The position numbers and the translations under genes were made by a program. From NCBI GenBank assembly GCA_030077755.1, contig JAQJZZ010000007.1:1550001-1614000 (forward strand): a DNA stretch of 64,000 nt, read 5' to 3'. This DNA comes from Filosporella fistucella (lineage: Eukaryota > Ascomycota > Leotiomycetes > Helotiales). The notes under the pieces are model-generated. The model saw only the letters and a program-made list of their open reading frames with translations, ran no database searches and had not been told where the DNA came from. Positions 12,964-23,266 of this stretch are shown piece after piece. Numbering within the stretch: position 1 is the stretch's first letter; each line of letters begins with the position of its first letter.

Positions 12964-14908
12964 ATGGATATCTCGCGATCTGGTCAAGTGACAGAGGAGT
13001 CTTTGGAGAAATCGAATACAAATGTCAATGCCGCACAAGCTATTGGTGGAGATGAAATTGGACCGATTGTACAGGACTGGACTGCGGAGGAGGAGAGAAG
13101 AGTGAAACGAAAGTGAGTGAGATGAGAAGCGGTCTATCGAGAGCTTAGGAGCTAACTCAACGCACAGAATCGACTTCATCCTAATTCCCGTTTTGGGTCT
13201 CGCCTTTTTCGCGCTTCAACTTGATCGTGGAAATATATCTAGTGCATTGACATCAACATTGACTAAAGATTTGGGCATTAATACCAATCAAGTCAATGTC
13301 GGGTCACAATTACTCTCAGCCGGTATCGTATTGCTCGAAATCCCATCGAATATGGTGCTTCAGAAGGTAGGCTCTGGTCATCTGACTTGCATACAACGTC
13401 TGATGTATGAAATAGGTTGGACCACGTCTCTGGCTTTCGGTACAGATTCTTGCTTGGGGGTTGGTCGCTACCTTTCAAGCTTTCATCTCAAACTATGCTT
13501 CCTACCTCGCCACTCGACTGTTACTTGGTCTTTTAGAAGCTGGTTTCATTCCAGGTAATCCCATCTCTCGCCTCTTTCTGTTGCCTTGCTAACTTGTAAG
13601 GTGCATTGTACTACCTATCATCATGGTACAAGAAAAGCGAGACTAGCTTCCGAGTCACCCTCTTCTTTTTCGGTCAAATGTTTGCGAATGCTACAAGCCA
13701 GCTTATCGCAGCAGGCTTGCTGACTCTGGACGGAAAACATGGCCTGTCTGGCTGGCGCTGGCTGTTTTTGAGTACGTTTCCCATCTTCAGTGTCTGTTGA
13801 GAACTTGGAGATTTTCTGATTCTTACTAGTTGATGGGCTCATAACCCTCGCAATCGGCTTCATATTCGTTCTCTTCGTTCCGCCCAGTGCTGGCGACGGG
13901 AATGCCCTCATCACATTCGGCAAATACAGTTTTTTCACCGAGCGCGAATCACACATTATAAAAAATCGAGTTCTTCTTGATGATCCCTTGAAAGCACGTG
14001 GTAAGATAAGGATTTCTGGACGAGATCTGTTGAACGTATTCAAGCAGCCGAGAGTGTGGGTACATGTTTTTATCACTATGCTACCTATGGCTGCGGTCCA
14101 GGGTTTGGGGACATATACACCGAGCATCATCAAGAGTCTTGGCTTTAACACCGTGAAAGCGAATGCCTTGTCTAGTGTGGGCATTTACTGTGCCATTGTT
14201 TTTGTGGCTATTTTATCTTATTTTTGGTACGCCCTGAACACCATCCCACATACTCTTATAACATTGGATCCTGATTGCAATTAGTGACTTAACTGGTCAG
14301 AGAGGACTATTCACTTTGATACCAAGTACATGGGCTGTCATCACCTATTCTTGCTTGCGGACAGCACCTTTGCACTCTACGAAATGGCATAAATATGCAT
14401 TAATCACTCTCGCCAACGTTTCGTACGCCAGTGTCCAGTAAGCGTAACACCAATTTCTCTTTGTGTTTCCTGACTCTGAACGTTGGCTAACCATACACCT
14501 ACAGTGTACTAAACCTCGGTTGGATATCAGTAAATTGTATCACTCCACAGGAACGAAGTATTTGCATGGCGTAAGTATTAGACATCTCTACCTCCTCCCA
14601 TCTCTCTTTCCTCCATCATCACCGCTCGAACACCTCCTATCTTCCCCTGCTGACCCAAACCCAGCTTGATCGTCATGGCAGCAAACTGTGCCGGAATCGC
14701 TGGCTCCCAGATCTTCCGCACGCAAGACGCACCCCGATATCTCCATGCACTTACAGCCATTATTGGACTTGCCGCTGGAGGCTGGATTCTAATTGTGCTG
14801 CAGACGGTGGGATACTGGCTCAAGCCGAGGGAGTTTAAGAATAGTGGTGCGAAGAGTGTGGGAAGGGAAGGTAGCGAGGGGGAGGAGAGGGATGTCGAGA
14901 AGCTGTAG
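12964..14908 (+). CDS. MFS permease, Dal5 / anion:cation symporter type, 505 aa
   Basis: Eight exons: 12964-13112, 13168-13366, 13416-13554, 13601-13771, 13830-14226, 14285-14437, 14505-14570, 14665-14908. All phases agree. It is a 12-helix major facilitator of the allantoate permease (ACS) family, which imports small organic anions, vitamins or purine breakdown products with protons across the plasma membrane. Family signatures: the first helix with LD-RGNIS after IDFILIPVLGL, the EIPSNMVLQKVGPRLW loop rebuilt across intron 2, ATRLLLGLLEAGFIPGALYYLSSWY across intron 3, the DLTGQRG loop after helix 8, and the C-terminal CMALIVMAANCAGIAGSQIF helix rebuilt across the last intron. A polar N-terminal tail of about 50 residues and a charged C-terminal tail are cytosolic. 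Substrate cannot be told from sequence. It lies outside the polyketide cluster and I do not link them. Confidence 0.93.
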
Positions 14909-15450
14909 ATTGTGATATGAACGTAAGGGAGGTTTGATTTGGAAGAAGGATAATGGCATTTTCTATCTGATGCAAATATCCAATTTCATTTCCCCAATTG
15001 TTCGAGCCCAGTCCCCAATACAGTGTTGGTCGGCAATGCCTCATGCCATACCAATGATTCCCTTCGCATACATCTGCCGCAACTTTATTCGTCATTGACT
15101 ATGTATCTTCGGAAGTGTTACCCCATGCTCTTGATGGATGGATTCTGCTACTCTTCTGTTTCCACCTACCTCTTGTCTTCGAATTATTCCAATTCAAATA
15201 TATATATAATGGCCTGTCTCCGTTCCACTTTGCTACTGCATGTGACCGACTATTTCTATAGAAAGACAAGAATCACTGGCGTATAGATGGCTCTTCAGAC
15301 GGTGGTATCAGCGATGCCATATTTTCGTCTGCCATATATATCAGTCTGTACTGGACTAACATATTGAGTCCCGTATAGGGAGCAGAATATTTATTTCACG
15401 CCGAAACTCAAAAATTAAGTCTCTGCTGAGTGGACTTGAACCCTTTTCGC
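14909..15450. other. Convergent intergenic region, no supported gene
   Basis: Between the permease (plus strand) and a minus-strand pseudogene. AT-rich near 15180-15280. I see no gene, RNA or repeat. Confidence 0.45.
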
Positions 15451-16395
15451 TTACCTTTCTGCCTCGTCTCGGCCTCTCTTGCAGTTGACATTTGATTTCG
15501 ACATTGCACGTTTAAGCGCGCCCAAAATTGAAGCCGCTTCTCCAGAAAATGTTGGGAGAAGGAAATTCTCTACAATATCGACTGGTTCAAGACTGAAGAC
15601 TTGATAACCGTCCTGGATAGGAAGCGGTGCATGTGTATTCGCTCCAGCTAGTAAAAGCTTCTCCATGACTGGCACGCGGAATACCTCGACAGCAATGCTG
15701 TACTTCTGGTCGCTATACCTACCAAAGCATTGAGAGGTACCGCTCCTGGCTACGAAATGCAGGATGTTCTCCCAGGGACCTGTGGAGTCGTACGTCCCGT
15801 CTGGTTCGGCTCCGAAATCGAGCAAAAGAGATACCATATCGATTGTCGAAAGGGGGATGTCATGCTTTTTGTGGAAGATATTTTCTGGTAGAAGAAAGTG
15901 AAGCAGCTCTGTTGCTATGTTTTGGGGCTCCTTTTGCTTGGTAAGCTTCATAGCTACATAACCTCGAAGGCCAAATATAGTGGCGAGTCTCAAGAAAGTC
16001 GGTTCGCCCCTAAAATCGGGCAGGTAATCCGCATAGCTCCAGTAGTCCGACCAGATTTTCAGCGCCACCTCCATACTATCCAGTATTATTATCTGAGATT
16101 CAAGGGAATTGAAATGTTTTTCGGCATGCTGTGTGTAGAGGATGAAATCTCGAGCCAAAGTAAGATCATATATCTCATTATTACGGCTGGCAAATTGGAC
16201 TGTAGGGAGACAGGATTTCATCATGGAGAAGTTCAGACTGAAGTTAGTGTCGATTTTTTGACTCAGTATCTCACCCCAATTGCTTCCATTGTCAAGGAAT
16301 TCCCTTGCTGTTCTGTGGAAGTAGCGAATTTTGGTCCCAAAGTCAACGAATTGAACAATATTCCCAACGAGTGAAACCAGCGATAGAGGATCCGT
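15451..16395 (-). pseudogene. Internally deleted NACHT-ankyrin (NLR-like) gene
   Basis: Read on the minus strand from about 16395, a 315-codon open frame begins with the characteristic N terminus of fungal NACHT-type STAND proteins (DPLSLVSLVGNIVQFVDFG). After only about 20 residues it passes directly into the region that normally follows the NACHT ATPase (YFHRTAREFLDN...WGEIL). It then continues as helical repeats and ankyrin-like repeats (MVSLLLDFGAEPDG, VMEKLLLAGANTHAPL) to a stop at 15451. No Walker A or other NACHT motif lies in between, so several hundred residues, including the whole ATPase, are missing in frame. The codon where the start methionine is expected reads ACG (plus strand 16393-16395), and a stop lies a few codons upstream. 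The first usable ATG is at 16224, inside the C-terminal part. In the intact family these proteins act in cytosolic non-self recognition. A short expressed remnant starting at 16224 (257 aa) cannot be excluded. Confidence 0.75.
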
Positions 16396-18043
16396 ATTTG
16401 AGCAATTTCAAAAACTCATGTCAAATCGAAAGGCAACATTGTTGTTTGAAGACGATTCTATCCAGGTCTAAGGCTATGCAAGAAAAAGCAAGTAAGATAC
16501 TGAATTTAGGTTATGAAGCCTCACATGGCTATGCTGTAGCGAATTGTGGCTTTGAACAGCTCCGATCGCGCAGTGATCCCGCCTGTGAATATGGCAGATT
16601 TTCTGGCAGTATTCCTGACAGATTCCTACATGAAATATTTCCCCTTTACTACCGTTACGGATTCTAGGAGGCGGGGAACAAGGTAGCTGGAGCTTTTTTG
16701 TGAGCTGTGAAAGCTGATGTTGTGGTTAATAGGAGAGAAGCTTTGGGCAGTTTTGATAACGAGTAGTCATCATTAAACTTAACTTCCAACAGATCTCAAC
16801 AAAACTAACAAATCGCAATATCTACCTCCAAGAAAGTTGGATGACGAGTGAGTGATATTAAGTATTTGTGATTGTGGTAAGAAGAAAACATTGACAAACT
16901 AGTCATTTAATTAGTGATTAGTGTCGTTCTCTACATTACACGTGATTTTGGACAAACTTTTCGGTTTCAAGTATTTCTCACTCCGTATAGGCAAAGCACT
17001 TACTCTCTAGAATTTTTACCTTCACTGATGAACTACCCTTCCCCCAAGAAGTAATTCATACAGTCTGAGTACATTTGCTGATATCTATACTCCAGCTTCC
17101 AACCCAGAGATCCCAAAATAACAACAGTAAGGTGATGGATATTGATACTGCCTCAACAGGTTTAGCGCATCCGTGTGGGATCCAGGATGTGAAAAGGCAA
17201 GGCGTCTCACTGCCGAGCCGCCGTTTCATTGAACCGCTCCGCCAACGACGCCTCATTTTCTATCCGTCCATCTGAGCTCATGCCACCATTCCTAGCATTT
17301 GCCATTGCGATTGCCACGAACTTCGCTACCATATACCTACATCTACATTTGCCATCAAATTGATGGAAAGTTTAGCCAGAATAATATTGCCTCGGTTCGT
17401 CTTGCAGAACAACGTGATGTTGCAAATTGTCATAGCGACAGAATACCCACATTTCACATGGCGGTCAGAATACGAGCATTGTACTACAATGAGTTGCTTA
17501 TGAAATTCTTCCCGTTTAAGCTTATATATCTTCGTGGGTTTTCTTAGATAAGATGGACTCGAGCAAGCAAGGACAAGTGACCTCACAGCCCGACCCGAGG
17601 AGGAATTCTCTATAGGCTGGTAGTAGCCATCCGTCTCAAGCCTGTTGTTCCCATTCTGGCAAGAGCTTTATATTTGCACGAGCTTGTTTTTGCATAAGTG
17701 CTATTTGCCATGTGGTAGTTTGACCACGGTGCAGAAGCGAAGATAAGGCAGACAGGGAATCGGTGTCCAATAACGACTCTGGCCGCTACTTTCTTATTGA
17801 CTTGCGTCTTGTAGGGATGAGATGGCGGGGCTTGATATGGGTAAAATGGGGTTGGAGGAAGGGGTAGTAAGCACGGGTAGCGGGCTTACACTGTAAGGTT
17901 TAGTTACACATGACTTGCAGGAGGGGCTGTGACACAGCAATTGTTCCGGCTTGACTGTACCCAGCTGAGTATTCACATTTGCTTGATTAAAAGAAGTCTT
18001 CTGCCTCGAAGAGTATCAAATTAGAGGTATCACTTGCATTGCG
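16396..18043. other. Intergenic region, no supported gene
   Basis: About 1.6 kb between the NACHT relic and the divergently placed transcription factor gene. AT-rich between 16700 and 17000. Short frames on either strand show no motif. It may contain further unrecognisable remnants of the NACHT locus and the promoter of the regulator gene. Confidence 0.45.
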
Positions 18044-20074
18044 ATGTCTCCAAACTCAGATGATGAGACGTCGTCCCCTCAACCTCGAGCCCGTCAGATG
18101 TTGGGAGCAGCATGTGATGAGTGTAGGCGAAGAAAGCTGAGGTGTGATCGTCAGCGACCTAGATGTGGCGTTTGCTGCGATTCTGGTGTGAGGTGCGAAA
18201 TTGATAGGAATGGTGGAAATCGGGGACCAAAGAAGGGTTACTTGAAGGCATTGAAGAATCGAGTTGGTATGTAGGCCAATCAGATGAATCACTGTTTCCA
18301 TGCTTACCCTTGCTTATAGCTTTGCTGGAGAATCGTTTATCCCTCCTGCTACCACAAGAAGATCTAGGAGCTCTAGATTTCGAAAAAAGGCAGCCACAAG
18401 ATGAAGAGGAAGAAGATCCAGAACCACTTCCAGACCAATTGCAAGAGCAAGATCAGTGGCAAGCTGCACAAAGTCTTGAGCCCGCTGCTCTAGCCGGATT
18501 TACTAACATATGTGTGATTGATTCTCAGCGTCCCTCACGTTCAGCAACCGAATCGATTTCAGGACCCGATTTCTTCTCGGCCACACCTTTGTCAAGTAGA
18601 AGTTCCATACCTGGGTCGTTGCCAGGCTCATCAGCTATTGCTACACACATCGGTAGTATTTCGGAACTGATGCAAGCAGAATTGTAAGTCGTGTCGAATG
18701 TAATAAACTTCTCTGTCAAATGCTGACTATTTGTTAGAGACCAACTATATTTCGATCGAGTTCACCCCTCTATCCTGATCCTCCACCAACGACGCTACCT
18801 CTCCTGGTCCAGAAATCTAATCAAAGACACCCCATCCCGCTGTCTTCAATCAGCCATGTGGTCTCTCGCCAGCCTTCTCTCAGCCCAATTCCAACATCTG
18901 CACGAGTCCCTCTATCAAGAAGCCAAACAGCTTCTCGAGCTCCTAAATACAGGAAATGACGAAAAATCATCAGTTGATACAAAACAAGTTCAAGCATGGG
19001 CTCTGATAGCTACCTATGAGTCAATACGGAGTCGTCATTGGCAGGCGTGGATGAGTGCCGGTCGAGCATTTCGCATGGTCCAATATATGGGATTACATGA
19101 ACTTGATAATCCGAATAAGACGGGAATTCCTGATTTAGCTGATGCGGGGTTCTCTGAGACAGAAGAAAAGAGGAGAGTATTCTGGATGGCGTATTGGATG
19201 GATCACTTGTTTAGTATGAAGAATAAAGGGCCTATCACTTTAACAGAAAACGTGGTAAGCCTTCCCTTCAGTTTGGATATGGCGACCCAAGCTCACGTCT
19301 ATGTGTCAGGTCTACACCCGACTCCCAGCCCCCGACATATCATTTCAAAGCAGCCGTCGTGTCCTAGGTGCCTTCCTCTCTGAAGCCATAACAGAACACA
19401 GTCCGCGCATACTCTCTCCTCTTAATGAATGCATAATTCTAGCCACTATATGTGGTCGCAGTCTCTTCCACGGGCAACAGTACAACATGTCTTGTCTCTA
19501 TGGACAAACTGCCCCGAACTGGCTAGAGAAACACATCTGGCTGGACGATATCCTTACCAATCGGTTACATATCCTGTCGCACTATTACCCGTCCGCCGCA
19601 GAGTCCTGTGACCCAATGCTATTATTTGCGAACATTATCGCGCAAGCTACGATAATCTCACTTTTCACCGCGATGGAATCTGTAGTGTGGGCAACTGAAG
19701 AAGAAAAGATGGCTGTAGATAGGTATCAGCAGCGTGCTGTGGTTGCTGCTGGGGAGATCGTGAGACTGGCGAGGGTTCATACCGACTTTCATATTTTTAA
19801 GGTAAGGCATCTCAATTCTTCTAGCCTGGATTGACATTTTATTGCCCAGGGAAGCAAAGGTACTAAAATTTGATTACTATAGCTGCATCCATTCCTCCCA
19901 ATCCCTCTTCTTCTCTGTGCCGAGTTCCTCCAAAGCAAGAGCGCCAGCCACCCTTCATTCAATTCACAACTCCAAGAGCTTCTGGAGGTATTCGCACAGT
20001 TGAGGAACGTCAATGATCCAGAAATGAGCTATTTGCAGTTATTTCAAAATGTTAGTAGCGAGATACAAGGATGA
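18044..20074 (+). CDS. Zn2Cys6 transcription factor with fungal_trans domain, 595 aa
   Basis: Exons 18044-18266, 18320-18683, 18738-19254, 19310-19801 and 19883-20074. The N-terminal binuclear zinc cluster has six cysteines at 24, 27, 34, 41, 44 and 51 (CX2CX6CX6CX2CX6C). A basic linker and a short coiled-coil-like segment (KNRVALLENRLSLLL) rebuilt across intron 1 follow, and these usually set dimerisation and CGG-triplet spacing. A Glu/Asp/Pro/Gln-rich stretch comes next, then the middle homology region starting with YFDRVHPSILILHQRRYLSW and including RAFRMVQYMGLHELD and RRVFWMAYWMDHL. It is a nuclear DNA-binding regulator. It is the leftmost gene of the candidate polyketide cluster, so it may be the pathway-specific activator; this is inferred from position only. 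Confidence 0.93.
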
Positions 20075-20416
20075 AGAGAATTAGTTCTGAGCCTGCAAGA
20101 TTTGAGCGTTGTCGCTTCCATCGACTTGATCAAGTTAGAACTAAGACAAGATATAGAAAGAATATATGTCAATTTGAGTCAGTAGATTCATACTGCGTGT
20201 GGCCTTGAGCCATTCGATAATACAGGATCAAGATTGTGCAAGAGAAAGGTTTCGATGATGGAAAGTGTCGTTGATCTTAATGAGATGCGCTCTTTTTACG
20301 GCACATTTATATTAACAAAAGTATCCTAACTAAGCATGAACACGATTCAAAGATATGAGATTACAGATGCATCCTACTTAAGTCTATACCCCGCTTCTAA
20401 AGTTCACCAGTTTCAT

Positions 20417-20448
<32 letters not shown>

Positions 20449-20487
20449 CCCTCTTTCCACATTCATTCGTAAATCTGAAAAGACCTG
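20075..20487. other. Convergent intergenic region with a microsatellite
   Basis: Holds the 3' ends of the transcription factor and the minus-strand hydrolase genes. The only notable element is the (TC)14 repeat annotated separately. Confidence 0.5.
20421..20448. repeat. (TC)14 microsatellite
   Basis: A perfect dinucleotide TC repeat of 14 units, 3' of both flanking convergent genes. Confidence 0.97.
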
Positions 20488-21321
20488 TCAAGTGTTTAGT
20501 CCTAACTCCCCAGCAACCTCCTTAACAATACCAACCACCCTTTCTATATCTCCCCTCTTCAAAGGGACCCTATGTTCCCCCTCCCATTCCACCAACCACC
20601 TCGATTCCTGTGTGCAAAACTCCCAGTAAAGCTGCTGATGCAAATCTAATCCCGGGTCTCTGAGACCATGGACATGAATCGTCGGGATACTTAACACATG
20701 GCCGTGATTGAAAAATATAGGCGTAGAATAAGGTGGTACATCCGTGCTTTCAGATGCGTTTGGTAAACCGCTTCTCATTGTCGGCTCCATAACCTGCCTA
20801 CCATCCTCGTATTGATCGAATGAAGTGAAATCTACTAAAGGCGCCCGCCCAGCAAATAGTATACCAAATTTCCATAGCGGACCCTTAATTCCACCCTCTC
20901 CATACTTCCGTGAAAACACCTGCTGTCTATACAACAAGCTTGCCGCCACCTTAGCACCCTGACTGAATCCCAAAAGCGCGACCCATTCTCCCCGGCCTCC
21001 CCTTTCATCATCTTCTCTCATTGCTGCATCTAGAGACTCATCAATAGCCCTAACTATCTCTTCAGAGCTCAATTCAGGATGTTCTGGTCGCCAGCGCAGC
21101 CAGCGTTTGAAAGGTCCCCAGGTACTATATACGGAGAGGACATCTGGACCTGCTTTGGAAGAGAATGGGGCTTCGGCGAAGATCAGACGGAATGAGGAGA
21201 GATGAGAGATGAGAGCACGGCATTGGGCGCGGAATATGGCGGCGTTGGTGCCGCCGCCATGGAGACAGAGAATCCGGGGGAGGGAGAGGGTGGAGTTAGA
21301 GGTGATTGAATAGGGAGACAT
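20488..21321 (-). CDS. FSH1-family serine hydrolase (CitA/LovG-like), 277 aa
   Basis: Single exon. It is an alpha/beta hydrolase of the FSH1 family, whose cluster members (LovG, CitA) act as trans-acting thioesterases or editing hydrolases on PKS-bound chains in the cytosol. The sequence shows the opening RILCLHGGGTNAAIF (oxyanion strand), the nucleophile elbow GFSQGAK with Ser120, the acid in HVHGLRDPGLD (Asp222) and the catalytic His in EGEHRVP (His250). The triad is therefore complete, and the length fits the family (about 240-280). It is read away from the PKS, with a 1.9-kb divergent spacer between them, which suggests joint control. A general esterase role unrelated to the cluster is possible, but the pairing with a SAT-KS-AT-PT-ACP-cMeT-R synthase and a CitB-like oxygenase makes a CitA-like role the best guess. 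Confidence 0.9.
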   Translation of the reverse strand: MSPYSITSNSTLSLPRILCLHGGGTNAAIFRAQCRALISHLSSFRLIFAEAPFSSKAGPDVLSVYSTWGPFKRWLRWRPEHPELSSEEIVRAIDESLDAAMREDDERGGRGEWVALLGFSQGAKVAASLLYRQQVFSRKYGEGGIKGPLWKFGILFAGRAPLVDFTSFDQYEDGRQVMEPTMRSGLPNASESTDVPPYSTPIFFNHGHVLSIPTIHVHGLRDPGLDLHQQLYWEFCTQESRWLVEWEGEHRVPLKRGDIERVVGIVKEVAGELGLNT

Positions 21322-23266
21322 GATCTGAAGGCTGAATAATAACAGAATGATTGTAACTACTGCTTAAAATAAAGTGAAAAGCTGATCTCGGTGGGTAACA
21401 AACTTGGATTTTCGACTCGGAAGCCTCAAACTTCCACTCTCAATCACTAACAGAAGTAAGTCACCTTTCTCTTACCTAGGAGCTAGAGCCTCAGCGCCAC
21501 TCAGCGCCATCTTCATACCGCCAACTCCTACTCATCCTACCATCGCTCACTCATCACATGAATTCCCCGAAATATGCGTTTCCGCAAAGGTAGATGCTCA
21601 TTCCCACCAACATACCCGAGGATATAAGACTGTGCCTCACAGGTACATAATCAGTGCAGATATATTGCATGCATCATCACGGCTCGAGAGTAATACGAAG
21701 TCGCACTCACTTCCCTTGTGTAACGAAACCCCCACGAACAACGTGATACTAGTAACCTGTCAACTAAAACTTGCCTGCAAAACCGTTTGAGGCTTGCAAT
21801 GTAAGTGCATAGCGGCAAATCAGAATATTGTGATATGTCACGTATATCTTGCGATAGGTTGGCGGATATGAGAACACAACGCGATAACTGAAGTGGAAAG
21901 TGGAGGATCCTGTTTGCCTCGGAAGAGAAAGGATGTGATGCATAATCGACGGGGGTGTATGTGAGGTTATATTTTAGGTTGTGGGGCTAGTCCAACGTAG
22001 GGGTCGTATGGAGCAAAATACGCACACAGAGAGATAGACTTTAAGGTTGGCTGGGATGTTGATATTACCCAGGGCGTTCAGGGGCTTGCCACCTGTGAGG
22101 ATCGCAGATAGTGTGCTGGACGGATGAGGAAGTGCCTATGATAGCCCGATTCAACTACGGTTGAGATCCTGCTGTGCAGAACACAGTCAGCTTGACACCT
22201 TTGAGTTAGATGGCAATCTAGACATGTTTTGACTGGCAAGATGTTGAGATGCTGACAAGGAAGTTGAGCAAGTGCAATGGCCATAACTATTACCCATATA
22301 CCTATCCTTGTTCGCATAGAGAAGATGCAACGATGAGACCACGTAAGTTGACAGACGGGTCGCTGACAGCCGTCCTTCTGCAAGAAACAAAGGTAACCAT
22401 GACCATTGGGTAAGAATTTAGTCAAGGCGTGTCCCCACCACCTCGTCTACATAACCACTGAAAGCTACCATGCCATTCTCACCTCAGAGAAACACCATGT
22501 AAGCCACAAGGCTGCATGGCTTGCCAAGTTGCCACCCGGCCCGTTCCATATTCGCCCGGTCCAATTGGACACCACGCCATGATGGTGTACTGCCATGGCT
22601 CGCCCGAAAGCTTACATACCCATTTATCCGCCTTGCCATGCAATTGCCATGCTGCCCAAGGCACGATTGAAAGACTGCAAAGTAGCTGTCACGATCATCG
22701 CAATTGACGTGAAGATCGATATCGTATCAGCCGTCATTTCTCAGTGGCTTGATCGCCAGTCTGACATGCATACGGCATAATATATAGAGTTCTGACAATG
22801 GTAAGCTCGGAGTTATTATCTCGGAAAACATTCAGCGGCGTGTAAACTAAGGAAGATACAAATGATGACAACTGAGATATTGGATAGCTTTACCCACGTC
22901 TTTAATAATTGACGACCGAAATCGGGAGCTCCGAGAAGTATTGACATAGAAGGATCAGTTTGAAGAGATTCCGAGGTACTTCTCATCGGAGAACCTTACG
23001 CCGACGATGGAAGGCTGGCTGGCTGGCTGTAAGCTAACTTCGAAAAGCGTTGTATTCCAACAGAACATGGGCGAGATATTATGGAGATAGAGCGAATAGG
23101 ACATTGATTCAAATATCCTGAAGGAACAAGTGCAATCGGCAGTGTGGCATAGACATCTTCAACGAGGCTTCAAATCGAAGCCAACACAATCAACTTCTAT
23201 TCCCGTACCTCAACGTGAACGAGAAAAGATCCCGATCTTTGAACGCCAGTATTGCTTTGAGTCAAG
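21322..23266. other. Divergent spacer between hydrolase and PKS
   Basis: 1.9 kb without a supported gene. Noted contents: a TCGGAA element at 21417-21422, close upstream of the hydrolase; a region 22465-22660 dense in CCATG/CATGG; short (GGCT) repeats at about 23014-23029; and the TCGGA-type cluster annotated at 22807-22991. It presumably carries both promoters and the PKS leader. Confidence 0.5.
22807..22991. promoter_or_regulatory. Cluster of TCGGA(G/A) motifs upstream of the PKS
   Basis: Five copies of TCGGA or its complement lie within 185 bp: TCGGAG 22807-22812, TCGGAA 22821-22826, CTCCGAG 22929-22935 (inside the palindrome CGGGAGCTCCG, 22923-22933), TTCCGAG 22969-22975 and TCGGAG 22986-22991. 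They sit 275-460 bp before the PKS start codon. CGG/CCG half-sites are the normal targets of Zn2Cys6 factors, and such a factor is encoded at 18044-20074. That it binds here is inference. Confidence 0.4.

Noticed and set aside
15420..15460. GGTTCAAGTCC on the minus strand, like a tRNA B box
   Set aside because: The flanking bases do not form a T-stem, and no A box or cloverleaf can be built upstream, so it is not called a tRNA.
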